From Halomonas litopenaei (GTDB lineage Bacteria; Pseudomonadota; Gammaproteobacteria; Pseudomonadales; Halomonadaceae), in the NCBI RefSeq assembly GCF_003045775.1, contig NZ_PXNS01000006.1:310001-374000 (forward strand): 64,000 bases of DNA, written 5' to 3'. A program made the position numbers and the translations under genes. The notes under the pieces are model-generated. The model ran no database searches, was not told where the DNA came from, and saw nothing but the letters and a program-made list of their open reading frames with translations. Positions 35,318-48,800 of the stretch are shown piece after piece (position 1 is the stretch's first letter; each line of letters starts with the position of its first letter).

Positions 35318-36799
35318 ATGTTTTCCATGTCATTTGTGAGCCGTGGGCAGAAGTCATTTCAAAAGCGTCTGGCAGATAAGGCGGAATTTCTGACAAAAGA
35401 GTTCGAGATGCATGATCTGGTGGTCGCACCGCATCCTGGCCAATGGCGGGACGCGGTCGAAGCCGTGCGGATGACCTGGAAGGATGCCTCTGGCGCACAA
35501 AGCGTCTTCGAGCGTTTCGAACGGCCCTTTGTGTTTGACCATCTGCCGACGCCGCAACCGGGCAAGCTGGCCATGGTGGTCGATGCACTCGATGGGCAAG
35601 GGCAGGCTCTGGGCGGACTTCGTGCTGCCTTCGATGTGCTTATCGAGGACGCCGAGGCTGCCAGTGACGATGAAGTCGCAGGCCCGAGTGGCCAGGTGGA
35701 AGCGGGGCAGGACGGTGCAGGTCTGGAAGCATCGGAACAAGGGTCTGGTGATCAGGGTATCCCGGCAGATGCAGCGCCGGCGTCGGCACCAGGCGCGCCT
35801 GCTGCGTCCGATAGCGCAGCGCCTTTGGCAACCCCAGCATCAAGCTCGACAGCAACCCCAGCAGCGCTTTCTACAACCCCAGCCGCAGCGCTTTCAGCCA
35901 CCCCCTCAATAGTGGCCGCGGCCGCGCCGATCGGCTTTTCGCTGCGTATCCAGGCCGAGGACGATGACGCCAGCGACGGCGCCTCGGCCAGTATTTCCGG
36001 CGATACCGGAATCGCAGTGGTCAGTGATCCGGCCAACCCTGACGCCGCCGATGCCGAGGGCAACGCCTACGTGGATTACGGCAACGGCGTGGCCGGTGGC
36101 GAGAGCCTGACCTTTACCTTCGAGGCGCCGGAGGCCGGTGAATACGATCTGGTGCTGCGCTACGCCATGGGCGACGGCAACCGTCCCCTGCGCCTGGACG
36201 TCAACGGCGAGCTGTTCGACCGCATGTTCGACCTGCCCGCCACCGGCGATGATTTCACCAACTTCGAGCTGACCCAGCCGGTACGGGTGACCCTGGCCCA
36301 GGGCACCAACACCATTACGCTGACCTCCAATGGGGCCAGCGGGCCTAACATCGACTATCTGGAAATCACCGCCCCGGACCCCGATCGCTACGTGGTGCAA
36401 GGCGAGGACATGCTGCTGTCGCCCGACGAGGACGTGGACGACACTGGTACCAACCGGGTGGCGACGCTCGACAGCATCGCTGACTTCACCAACAACAACG
36501 AGACCTTCCGCGTCGGCGCCGAAGGTGCCGGCTACCTGGATTGGGCGTTCGGTAATGCCAATGCCAGCGCTGACTTTACCCTGGACGTGGCCACCGCCGG
36601 CACCTACACCGTAAGCGTCACCTACGCGACCTCCGACCCCCGTCCGCTGGACCTGATACTGGTGGACGGCGCGACCACCACCACCCTGGGCACCTTTGCC
36701 TTCGCGACAACCACGGCGCCGGACTACTACCCCGACGATGTCGAGTCCGATCTCGACGCTGCCAACCGGCCCAATCAGAGCAGCCAGTGGGAAGGCTAG
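35318..36799 (+). CDS. Giant type I-secreted multi-CBM exoprotein, N-terminal segment up to an in-frame amber codon
   Basis: This 493-aa frame ends at TAG 36797-36799 and continues in the same frame as the next entry, together about 4,938 codons. Residues 1-110 form an N-terminal domain of unknown type with no signal peptide (start MFSMSFVSRGQKSF). Residues 113-205 are an Ala/Pro/Ser/Thr-rich linker. Residues 207-353 form a first CBM6/35-like beta-sandwich (IQAEDDD, NAYVDYGNG, GEYDLVLRYAMGD, NIDYLEI). Residues 358-536 form a second, cut by the amber codon after its QWEG. The ribosome site is weak (CAGGGGGCAGGCC), with a second ATG at 35327. If the stop acts as such, this is only a fragment without a secretion signal. 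Confidence 0.75.
   Translation: MFSMSFVSRGQKSFQKRLADKAEFLTKEFEMHDLVVAPHPGQWRDAVEAVRMTWKDASGAQSVFERFERPFVFDHLPTPQPGKLAMVVDALDGQGQALGGLRAAFDVLIEDAEAASDDEVAGPSGQVEAGQDGAGLEASEQGSGDQGIPADAAPASAPGAPAASDSAAPLATPASSSTATPAALSTTPAAALSATPSIVAAAAPIGFSLRIQAEDDDASDGASASISGDTGIAVVSDPANPDAADAEGNAYVDYGNGVAGGESLTFTFEAPEAGEYDLVLRYAMGDGNRPLRLDVNGELFDRMFDLPATGDDFTNFELTQPVRVTLAQGTNTITLTSNGASGPNIDYLEITAPDPDRYVVQGEDMLLSPDEDVDDTGTNRVATLDSIADFTNNNETFRVGAEGAGYLDWAFGNANASADFTLDVATAGTYTVSVTYATSDPRPLDLILVDGATTTTLGTFAFATTTAPDYYPDDVESDLDAANRPNQSSQWEG
36797..36799 (+). other. In-frame amber (TAG) codon in the giant exoprotein gene
   Basis: The codon string reads CAG TGG GAA GGC TAG ACC GTC GAG, with no frame change. In sibling modules the equivalent spot after the Trp is an ordinary residue (for example WQFETVTVTL and WENWTTTTIEV). 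A C-to-T change of CAG, a change of TGG or AAG, a sequencing error, or read-through are the options. Confidence 0.85.
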
Positions 36800-36811
36800 A
36801 CCGTCGAGACC

Positions 36812-39800
36812 TTGGAGGTCGACCTGGCTGCCGGTTCCAATACCCTGCGTCTGGGCGGCGGCTATACCAATGGCCCCAATATCGACAAGATCGAGCTGGC
36901 CCTGGTCAGCGCTGCGGCAACCAATCCAGTGATCGACCCGCTGGTGGTGCAGGCCGAGGACGCCGAGCTCGGCGCCGACAACGGTGCCGCCACCCTGGTG
37001 CGCGACGCCGAGAACCCCGAGAACGGCGGCTTTGTCGGGCTGCGCCCGGACTACTCCGGCACCGGCTATGTGGACTTCGGCAGCGCACCCGGCGACAGCC
37101 TGACGTTTACCGTCAACGTGGCCGAGGCGGGTGACTACGACCTGAACTTCCGCTACGCCAGCAACGGGGCGCGCCCGCTGGATCTGTCGATCAACGGGGG
37201 AGACGCCTCGACCCAGGCCTTTGCCAGCACCGATCCCAATGCCGGCAATGTCGATCCCGAGGGCTTCGATGTCTGGGGTTATCAGACCCTGACGGCGAGT
37301 CTGCAGGCCGGCGACAACACCATCACCCTGGCGATCCCGGCTGGCCGCAACAATGGACCCAACGTCGATCGTCTCGAGGTCACCACGGCGGGTACCGGTC
37401 CGGTCGGCGATGTCGAGGGCGACGAAGGTGACGATCTGTCGTTCAGCTCCGCTTCCGCCCTGATCAATGCCGACGCCGCTGCCTCGGCGGGTTTCAACGT
37501 AACGGGGCTGGATGATGACATCGTCTTCGTCGGCGTCAGCTTCGATGGCGGCGTCAACGTCGAGGAGGTCACCCCGGACGCCAACGGTGACTTCAGCCTC
37601 GACCTGTCCGGCCAGGCCGATGGGCCGCTGGCGGCCAGCCTGATCGCGATGGATGCCTTCGGCAACCGTGCGACTCGCGAGCTTTCGTTGACGCTGGATA
37701 CCACCGCCGACGAGGGTGCTGACCTGGCGCTCAGCGGCCCGGTCGATCCGGTAGCCGCGGATGACAGCGACGCTGTCACCTTCAACCTGGCGGGGCTGGA
37801 CACCGACGCCGATGTCGTCGAGGTAAGCTTCGACGGCGGCACCACCCGCACCCCGGTCGGGGTCGATGGTGGCAGCGTCCAGCTGGACCTGTCCGGCCAG
37901 GACGCCGGCACCCTGGACGTCACCCTTTACGTCACCGACGCCGCCGGCAACGAAGCCAGCACCAGCACCCAGGTCACCCTGGAAGCCGACGATGCCCCGC
38001 TGACGGTGGACTTCTCGGCGGGGGCGATCTCGTCCTACGGCGGCAACCAGGACAACCCGTCCCAGGGCACCGGTGCGGCGGTGGAAGACGCCGGCGCGAC
38101 GCTCGCCCTGACCGACAACGTGTGGAAGCGGGTGGCCCTGGGCGAAAGCTACCAGATCACCGCCGACACTCGCCTGACGCTCGAACTCAGCGCCTCTGAC
38201 ACCCCGGTGTCGGAGATCATCGCGATCGGCTTTGACCTCGACGACAACCCCTTCAACGGTGGCAACAGCGCCTACCAGCTGGCCGGCACCCAGAGCCAGG
38301 GTGGTTTTGTCGACCTGCGTGGCCAGGGCGTCGATGACGACGGTGATGGCGTCGTCAGCTTTACCATCGATCTGTCGGCCCACGCGGGCACCACCATCGA
38401 TTCGCTGGTGTTCGTCAACGACGACGACCTGGGCGCCAAGGGCAGCGCGCGCTTCTCCAACGTGACCCTGAGCGAGGCCACCACCGGCGACGTCAATCAG
38501 GCGCCGCAGGTGGTCGGTGGTGGCGTCGCCGACCTTGCCCTCGATGAAGGTTCCACCCTCGAGGTCGACCTGGCCTTCGAGGACCCCGACGGCGACGACC
38601 TGAGCTACCGCTTCGAGGTGGCCGACGCCGATGGTGCGCCTGTCGACGCCGCTGGTCTTGCCATCGACGGCAGCGTGCTGAGCGGCAGCTTGGACGGGCT
38701 GGAACCCGGTGATTATACCGTTACCTTGTTTGCCGATGACGGTCAGATCGAGACCTCCGACAGCTTTGTGCTGACCATCGACAACGTCAACGACGCCCCG
38801 GTGGCGGAACCGGCGGCGCTGGAGCCGTTCTTCGGTGAAGTCGGCGAGGCCTTCGGTCAGGTGGCGATCGCCGACTTCGCGCCGCTGTTCTCCGACCCCG
38901 ACGGTGACGACCTGACCCTGACGGTCGAAGACTTGCCGGAAGGACTCGAGGTGGTCAATGGCGTGATCCAGGGCACGCCCTCCCAGGGCGGCAATTTCAG
39001 TGTGACCCTGCGCGCCACCGATCCCGGCGGTCTGTCCGCGACCCAGGTGCTGGAGTTCCAGATCGAGGGCACCGATATCGGTGACGTCGTGACCATCGAG
39101 GCCGAGGCCTTTACCGACCTGGACGCCGACAACGTCATCGCCACCGGTAACGCCAGCGCCTCGGGCAATGAGCTGATCCGGGTGACCAGCAACGCGCCCG
39201 CCACCGTGGGCACCGAGCTTGCGGCCGCAGGCGTCGAGCCGGGCTGGTATCGCGTTACCCTGTACGTCTTCGACGAGACCGACGGTGAGGGTGAACTGAC
39301 CCTGTCCATCGACGGCAATGCCCTCGAGGCGCGCAATCTGTCGAGCGACAGCCTGACCTCCGACGTCGTATTGAGCGACGACTTCGGCACCCTGGTGGGC
39401 AGTGGTGGCCGGGGCAACGCCGGTCAGAGCGGCAACCGCAAGGAGATCGTGTTCGAGACCCCGGTGGAGATTACCGCCGATTCGCTGCTGTCGCTGGAGC
39501 TTAGAGGCGAGGGCGGCGAGCTGATGCGCATCGACTCGCTGGACCTCCTGCGCATCGAGGAGCCGGTCAACAACGCCCCGACGATTGACGGCCTCGATGA
39601 CAGCGTCAGTGTCGATGAAAACACCAGTGCCGTGGCGACCCTGACACTGGACGACCTGGACGGTGACGCCCTGACGGTGACCCTCGAGGGCGCCGATGCC
39701 GCGCTGTTCAGCTTTGACGCCAATACCGGCGTACTGAGCTTCGTCAATGCCCCGGACGCCGAGCTCGCCGCAGACGCCAACGAAGACGGCGTCTATGAGC

Positions 39801-42800
39801 TGACGGTCATCGTCAGCGACGGCGAAGACAGCGTGTCCCAGGCGACCCTGGTCACGGTCAGCGACGTCAACGAGAGTCTCTCGATCGGTACAACCGCACT
39901 TGCCATCGACGAGAACCTGACCGAGATCGGGTCCATCGCGGTGCTCGATGAGGACGGTCAGCCAGCCACCCTGACGGCTCCGGTGTTCGCCATCACCGGT
40001 GGTGTCGACGCGCCGCTGTTCACCATCGACCCTGATACCGGAGCGCTGGCCTTCACCTCGGCGCGTGACTTCGAGCTGGCGGCGGACGCCAATGAAGACA
40101 ACGTCTACGAGGTCGAGGTCAGCGTCAGCGACGGCGATCTTTCCACCATCGAGCTGGTCTCGGTCACCGTCAACGACGTCGACGAGGCGCCTTTCTCGCC
40201 CTTGAGCCTGCAGGCCGAGGACGGTGTGGTCGAGAGCTTCGATACCGACCCCAACAACACCGACACCCAGGTCCGCGACCCGGACAACCCCGAGGCGAAC
40301 CAGCCCACCGGACTGCGTCCGGGCTTCAGTGGCACCGGCTATCTGGACTTCGGTGACACCCCGGGAGACAACGTCAGCTGGCAGATCGACGTGGCCCAGG
40401 CCGGCCAGTACGACATCAGTGTGCGCTACGCCACCAATACCGATCGTCCGCTGGACCTGGTGATCAACGGCGGTGATCCGCTCGCCCTGGCCATGGTCAG
40501 CACCGATCCGGACGGCACCGGCCCCGAGGAAGGCTTCGACCACTGGCAGTTCGAGACCGTCACCGTGACCCTGGAGGCGGGCAGCAACACCATCGCCCTG
40601 GCGATCCCGGCAGGTGCCAATACCGGTCCCAACATCGATCGCATCGAGGTGACCGAGGGCGGCAGCGGCCCGATTGCGGAGGACGTCAGCGCTGACGAGG
40701 ACGGCGATCTCGCCATCGTCGCCGACGACGATACCCTCGACGCCAACCAGCTGGCGGCGGCGGTGTTCAATGTCTCGGGCGTCGATGACGACGTTACCAC
40801 CGTCGAGGTGTCCTTCGACGGTGGCGCGACCCGCACCGAGGTGACGCCGGATGCCTCGGGCAACATTACCCTGGACCTGAGCGGCCAGCTCGACGACCAG
40901 AGCGGTGATCTCACCGTCTCGCTGTTTGTCACCGACGCCGCCGGCAACGAGGCCAGCGCCACCGAAGTGGTCAGCTTCGAGGACGACGACGTGGTGGTGG
41001 CGCCGATCACCCTGCAGGGCGAAGACGCCGACATCGTCGACGTGGGCGGTACCGCCCAGGGCGAGGTCACCCGGCCGGTGGATGCGGACAATCCCGACGA
41101 CTTCGGCAATCATCGTCCCGGCGCGGTGGGTGACGCCTACCTGGACTTCGGCTCCAACCCCGGCGACCAGATCACCTTCAACGTCAACGCGGTGGAGGCC
41201 GGCAGCTACACCGCCACCGTGCGTTATGCCAATGGAGGTGATGCCCCGCGGCCGCTGGATCTGACCGTCAACGGCGATGATCAGGGCCAGCTCGGCTTCC
41301 CCAACGCCACCGGCGCGGACGCCTGGAACGAGTGGCAGACCCTGGAAGTCGAGGTAGAGCTGGTCGAGGGCGCCAACACCTTCACCCTGACCATGCCCGC
41401 GGGCGCCACCGGCGGTCCCAACATCGACCAGGTGGTGTTCGACTTCAACGAGGCCGACGTCGGCACCCCGGCGTTCAACTTCGCCATCGAGGGTGAGGCG
41501 CTGACCATCGTCGACGCCGACGGCGACACCCAGGTGCGCGACGCCGACAATCCGGAAACCAACACCGCAGCCGGCCCCGACGGTCTATGGAATGGCTTCT
41601 CCGGTAGCGGTTACCTGGACATGGGCGCCGACGCCGGTGACGCCGCCGAGTTTCAGGTGAGCGTCGATGAGGCCGGCACCTACACCCTGGAGGTGCGTTA
41701 TACCAACGCCGGCACTAACGGCGCCGACCGTCCCATGGATATCCTGGTCGACGGCCAGAGCCAGGGCAGCCTGGCCTTTGCCTCCACCGGAACCGACGCG
41801 GCCGGCTGGGAGAACTGGACCACCACCACCATCGAGGTGGAGCTTGAGGCCGGCGACAACACCATTCGTCTGGCCAATATCGGCAACGCTGGCCCCAACA
41901 TCGACAGCCTGACGGTGAGTCGTGACGGGGTGGCACCGGATCGTCCGGTGGAGCCGGGCGATCGCTTCTCGGTCAAGATCAACTTCCAGCCCGAGGGCAC
42001 CGCGGTGCCGGATGGCTACATCGCCGACAACGGCAAGGCCTTTGGCACCCAGTCGGTCACCGTCGACGGCCAGACCTACCAGTACGGCTGGGTCACCGAG
42101 GAGTCGATCTACGATGGCGATCCCGGCACCGAGCCACTGGACATCAGTTCGCTGACCAGCGTTGCGGTCAATGATCGCACCGATGACATCGCCGGCCTCG
42201 ACCCGCGTCAGGGAACCTACGCCCACTTCGACCAGCCGGGACCCAACTATGTGCGGGCCGGCTGGGAGATCGAGCTGGAAGACGGCTTCTACGAGGTCAC
42301 CATCTCCATCGGTGATACCAGTGGGCCCTACGACAGCAACAACGTGCTCAACGCCGAGGGCGAGCTGTTCAACGACCCCTTCACCCCGTTCCGCCCGGAT
42401 GACTTCCCGGCCGACACCAATCCGTCCAACGACACCGACGGCGTGCGCTCTGACCTGGTCACCCGCATCGTCCAGGTCACCGACGGTCGTCTGACCCTGG
42501 ATTCGATGGGGCTCAACAATGAGAACACCGAGATCCAGTACATCGAGATTCAGGCCCTGCCGGACCTGACCCCTGGGGACGATCGCGACGCCGCCGAAGA
42601 CTACGCCTTCTTCACCGACGCTCGGGCGATCGCCGGGGTCGGCCAGAACGAGGTTGAGGTGGATCTCGATCCGGATGACGGTGCCATTCCCACCGGGGTC
42701 GATCCGACCTCCGACATCTTTGTCGGCATCTCGGTGGTGGACGGACGTGGTGGAGCCCTGCTCGAAAGCCTGGGCGACGGCTCGATCCGGTTGTTCGAGA

Positions 42801-45800
42801 CCGTCACCGGTCAGGAAGTCAGCTTCAACGCCAACACCACCGGCGGCTTCGATTCGCTGACCATCTCGCCGAGCCAGACCCTCAAGCCGTTCACCAGCTA
42901 CACCCTGGTGATCGACGGCTTCCAGGACCGTGGCCCCAACGACGATGCGAGCGCGCCGACCCGCGAGTTCCAGAAGTACACCAACACCTTCGTCACCGGC
43001 GCCGAGCCGGAGGTGGTCGCCCGCGACGTGGCCTTCAACGACGTGGTGGAACTCAACGGCGCCGCCGACGGTGCTTTCGGCTTCACCTCGCTGGAGATGA
43101 GCCCGGATGGCGCTTACATGTACATCGCCACCATCAGCGGTGAACTGTTGCGCTACGATGTCGACCCGGTCGACGGTTCGCTGTCCAATCGCCAGGATCT
43201 GAGTCTGCCCAACGACTATTTCGACCAGCCGGGACAGAGTCAGCAGCGCGGCATCATCGGTCTGGTGGTGGACCCCACCGATCCCAATGTGCTGTGGATC
43301 ACCGACAACTATCCGATCCCGCTGACCGGACGTGACAACGGTGTGCCGGACTTCAGCGGACGGATCACCAAGATCACCCTGGATGATGGACCCGGCTTCT
43401 CCGGTACCGCCGAGGCCTATATCACCGGCTTGCCGCGCTCCAACGGCGACCACGTGACCAACAGCCTCGAGTTCCGCGAGAACCCGGACTACGACCCGGA
43501 CACCAACCCGGACGTGCCGAGTCACCTGCTGTACCTGATCCAGGGCTCGAACACCGCCATGGGCGAGCCGGACAGCGCCTGGGGCAACCGTCCCGAGCGT
43601 CTTCTGAACGCCGCGGTGCTGGAAATCGATCCGACCCGTGACGTGTCCAACGGCCCCTTCGACGTCAGCACCGAACCGCTGCCCGACGATGGCCTGAATC
43701 GGCGCTTCGATGACCCCGACGGTCATCCCAAGGATGATCCCATCCCCATGGGCAACGGCGAGTTCCTGGTGTTCGACGATCGCGGCGTAGCCACGGTCCA
43801 GGACGCCAGCGGCAACGTGCTGGAGACCTACTACGATCCCTACGCCCCCGACGCGGTGTTGACGATCTTCGCCACCGGGGCGCGTAACGCCTACGACCTG
43901 GTGTGGCACTCCAACGGCTTCCTCTACGTGCCGACCAACGGCTCGGCGGCCGGTGGCAACGTGCCGGATGATCCCTCCACGCCGGAGAACGAGCGCTACA
44001 CCGGTGTCGAGAAGCAGGATGACTACCTGTTCCGTATCGAAGAGGGCGGCTACTACGGCCATCCGAACCCGCTGCGTGACGAGTACATCCTCAACGGCGG
44101 CAATCCCACCGGTGCCAACGACCCCAACCAGGTCGACAAGTACCCGACGGGCACCATTCCCGAGGGCACCTACGACATCGCCGGGGTCTATTCGCTGGGC
44201 GAGAACCGCTCACCCAACGGCGCGGTGGAATACACCAGCGGTGTGTTCGGCGGCAACCTCCAGGGCAACGTGCTGTTCACCGAGTACTCCGGCGGTGACG
44301 ACGTGCGCTCCATTACCCTGGACGCCAACGGCAACGTCATCGGCGACGATGTGCTGCGTGATCCCGACGGCAACGTCATCACCTACGTCGACCCGCTGGA
44401 CATCATCGAGAACCCGGCTACCGGCCAGCTCTACCTGCTGACCCTCAACCGCGGCAACGGCCAGAGCCAGATCATTCGCCTCGACCCGGCCCCGGGTGGC
44501 ACCACCGGTCCCGTCGATCCGGATCCCGATCCCGATCCCGTCGATGATCTGGTCATGGTGCTGGCCATCCAGGCCGAGGACATGACCCCGGATGACGGCA
44601 CCTCGGTGGTCGTGGCCTCCGGTGCAGGCGCCGAGATCGAGATTCGCGACATCAACAATCCCGAGCCGAACCAGGCAGATCTGCCCAACGGCCTGCGCCC
44701 CGGCGCCTTCGGGGTCGATGGCAATGACGTCGACGATGACGGTGTGCCCGGCGGTTACGCCGACTTCGGTAGCACCAATGAGGACTTCATCACCTTCAGC
44801 TTCGAGCTGGACCCCGATCAGGCCGGCGACTCAGTGCTCAGGGTGCGCTACGCCAACGGCGGCAATGCCGATCGTCCTCTGGAGGTGTTCGTCAACAACG
44901 TCTCGGTGGGCGTCGTATCCTTCCCGCCGCCCCAGGACCCGTCGCTTGATGACGCAGACTCGCGCTGGGCCGAGTGGCTGACGGTGGATATCGATGCCGA
45001 TCTGGCAGCCGGTCTCAACACGGTGCGCTTCCAGGCCACCGATAACACCGGTCCCAACATCGACCAGCTGGCGATCCTTCAGGAAGAAGGGGATGCAACG
45101 CCCGGCTTCACCCTCTACGAGGCCGAGGACGCCGCGCTCGGCGGGGCGGTAGTAGTCCCCGAGAGCCAGGACGACCGCAACGCCTCCGGTGATGGCTTCG
45201 TCGACTTTGCTGGGGCCGGGGACCAGACCATCACCTGGACGGTGAACGTGGACGAGGCGGGCAGCTATGAGATCGGCTTCCGCTACGCGCTGGCCGCGAG
45301 CAAGGCCGACCGTCCGCTGGGCCTGACCATCAACGGCAATGACCTGGGCCAGCTCAATTTCGTCGGCCAGAGCAACGACGACGAGACCGACTGGTTCTTC
45401 CAGGACGTGCTGGTCAACCTGGAAGCCGGCAGCAACACCATCGTGCTGACCGCGCCGAATGCAGTGGGCCCCAATATCGACCTGCTGCGGGTGCCGGACG
45501 ACAGTGGTGACATCTTCATCCCGGTCTACGCCGATGTCTCCGATGGTGGCCGCATCGAGCTCGAGGATGGCAACAGTGCGCGTACCGTCAATGAGCTGAC
45601 CGCCGACTTCTACTTCACGGTGGACAGCGACGGTCTCTATCGTCTGGACCTGGCGGCCAACGCCGGTGCCGATGACGGTGGCTCGCTGGCGCTGACCCTC
45701 AATGGGCAGACCATCGATAGCCTGGCCTATCCCGGGGTGGGTGACGCCGGCGAGCAGGGCGTCTACGTCGAGCTTCAGGCCGGCGTCGAGTACAACCTGC

Positions 45801-48800
45801 GCGCGGTATCCAGCGCCGATGGTGCCGATGACCTCGACTACCTCGACGTGTCGCCGCTGACCGGTAACGACAACGCCGATATCGAGGTGCAGAGCGGCGA
45901 TGCTGCCTACTTCGCCAACCGCCTGCACTTCAGCTACCTGGAGAACAACAGCGCCTCGAACGACGATCGCGAGTTCAAGGACAGCGCCACGGTGACGATC
46001 TCCAATAGCGGCAGCGAGCCGCTGGAGATCCTCGAATCCGATATCGACGGGCCCTTCGTGCTGGCCGATCCGGGCGCGTTCGACGGCCTGACCCTCGCTG
46101 CCGGTGAGTCGCTCACGGTCACGGTGCTGTTCGACCGGGACGCCTATACGGCGCCGACCACCGACGCCGGGGATGGCGTGTTCGAGGGTCGCATTCGACT
46201 GGTGACCAATGACCAGGACTCGCCGGTGGCCGAGATCCACATGGCCGGCTTCTGGCAGGCTCGTGACGAGGGTGGCTGGGAACCCAACGTCAACGAGGTC
46301 TGGGAGGTGTTCGGCTTCGGCAACCAGATCGATGGTCTGGCGACCACCGGTGGCGGCCAGAACTCGGTGCTCAACGACTTCGACCTGTATCGGCCGGTCA
46401 ACGACGACGAGGTGCTGTCGCGCTACTGGTCGCTGGCCGACGGCGTAAGCGAGGCCAAGATCACCCAGATCGCCGCCTACCACGGTGGTGGCGGGGCGAC
46501 GCTGGGTATCCATGCGCCGGGCAACAAGAACCAGGACATCATCTTTACCAACCACCAGGGAGACAACAACCAGACGCTGTTGCCGCTGGTCAACAACGGT
46601 GACTTTGCCACCGCGACGTTCAGCCGGGATACCATCCCCGATGGCTGGGCCGGCGAAGAGGTCTTCGGCATCGAGATGGCCGGCCTTTCCACCGATCCGT
46701 CGCTCAACCCCCAGGGTGGAGGCACGCCGCCGGCGGACGCCGACGGCATCGAGCGGGGCTACACGGTGCGCATGTTCCGGGCGCTGGACGCCGACGGCAA
46801 CGTGATCCCCAATACCTACCTGGGGATCATGGACTACACCGGCATCAACTATGACTACAACGACAACATGTTCGTGATCGAAGGGGTCAAGCCGGTGTCC
46901 GGTGGCTCGCTGACCGTGACCAACAACGACGGCGTGCCTTCCGACGAGCGGCTGGTGATGTCGCGCATCGAGAACCCGGTCAATGATGCCCAGGAGGTCC
47001 ACGACGAGGTCACCATCACCCTGTCCAACGACGGCTTCGATGCCCTGACCATCGACGACGTCGAGGTCAGCGATACCTCGCTGTTCGAGCTGACCGAGGC
47101 GTTCAGTGCGGTGACCCTGGCGCCGGGCGAGTCGGTGGAGGTGACGGTGCGCTTTATCGCCGATGACCCCAACGACGGTTCGCTCTACGAGGCCAGCCTG
47201 ATCATCAGCTCAAGCGACGCCGACGAGGCCGAGAAGGTGATCGAACTGGCCGGCATCAGCCAGAACCAGTCCGAGAGCGGCCAGGAGCCGACGGTGCAGG
47301 AGATCGTCAACGCCTTCGGCTACTCCACCGACGTGGCCCAGGGACAGATGAACCAGGGCGGCCTGGTGGAGGCCAACGGCGACGAGGTTCTGGCGCCGTA
47401 CTTCCAGCGCGCCGACGGGGCCTCGCCGATCACCATCACCCAGCTGGCGGCCTACCATGGCCAGGGTGACATCGCCCGGCTGTTCATCCACGACGTCGAC
47501 AGCCGCGACATCGACGAGATCATTGCCCATGACGAGGCCGACGGTCAGACCCTGTTGCCGCGTACCCTGAATGACGGCGACAACCTGGCGGTGGCGACCC
47601 TGGATCGTGACGATCCCTTCGGCTTCTATGCCGAGATCTCCGATCGTCCGGGATACATCTCCTGGTCCGATCCCGATGCCAACCTCTACGAGGACACCAT
47701 CGATGCCATCGGTATCCCGGGGGCCAACCTCAACTGGGACGAGAACGACGGTCACCTGATCCGGGTGTACGTGGCCAAGGACGCCGACGGCAACGTGATC
47801 CCGAACACCTATATCGTCATCCAGGACTACGCGGGGGTGAACTACGACTACAACGACAATATCTTCCTTGTCGAGAACGTCACCACCTATGATCCGACCG
47901 GCGCCGAGGACGCCGACGGCAATGGCCGCGTGGACCTCTACGACGACGATGATGGCGACGGTACCCCGAACTTCCTCGACGATCCGACGCCGGTGGAGCA
48001 GACCGCCTTCAACGACGACCAGAGCGCTTGGGCCGTCGGAGCAGACGGCCTGACCCTGGAGGCGAGGTTCTTCGACAACGGGGGTCAGGGAGTGGCCTAC
48101 AACGACACCACCGACGCGCACCAGGGCGATGGCTTCCGCTCCGACGAGGCGGTGGACATCTCCAACGGTAGCCTGGCCATCGGCTATGTGGCCGACGGCG
48201 AGTGGCTGGAGTACACCCTGAACGTGGAGACGGCAGGCACCTATACGCTGAACTTTTCCACCTCGGCGGTCTCCGGTGGCAAGTCGATCACCGCGGCCTT
48301 CGAGCAGGATGGCAACTTCTACACCGATGCCCAGACGCAGGCCTTGCCCAACACCGGCAGCTTCACCAGCTTCACCGAGGTGGGTCCCCTGACCTTCGAT
48401 CTGGAAGAGGGTGAGCAGGTGCTCAGGCTGACGTTCAACGGCGGTCAGCTCGATCTGGCATCGTTCAGCCTGGATCTGGTGGAGCCGGTGGACGACGGTC
48501 AGGACCCGTTCAACGACACCCAGACCCCGTGGCTGGTGGACGCCGACGGTCTGACCCTGGAGGCGCGGTTGTTCGATAGCGGCGGTCAGGGGGTGTCGTA
48601 CAACGACTCCACCGCGGCGCATCAGGGCAACGGCTTCCGCTCGGACGAGGCGGTGGACATCTCCACGCCGTCACTGGCCATCGGCTACATCACCGAAGGC
48701 GAGTGGGTCGAGTACACCATCAACGTGGCCGAGGACGGGCTCTATGATCTTGGTTTCCTGACCTCGATGGACACCAATTTCCCCGGGCCGCGCACCATCA

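Noticed and set aside
35906..41113. A 1,735-aa open frame on the minus strand
   Set aside because: It lies wholly antisense to the giant exoprotein gene and is a GC-codon-bias shadow. The plus-strand frame has recognisable repeated domains and the minus-strand frame has none.
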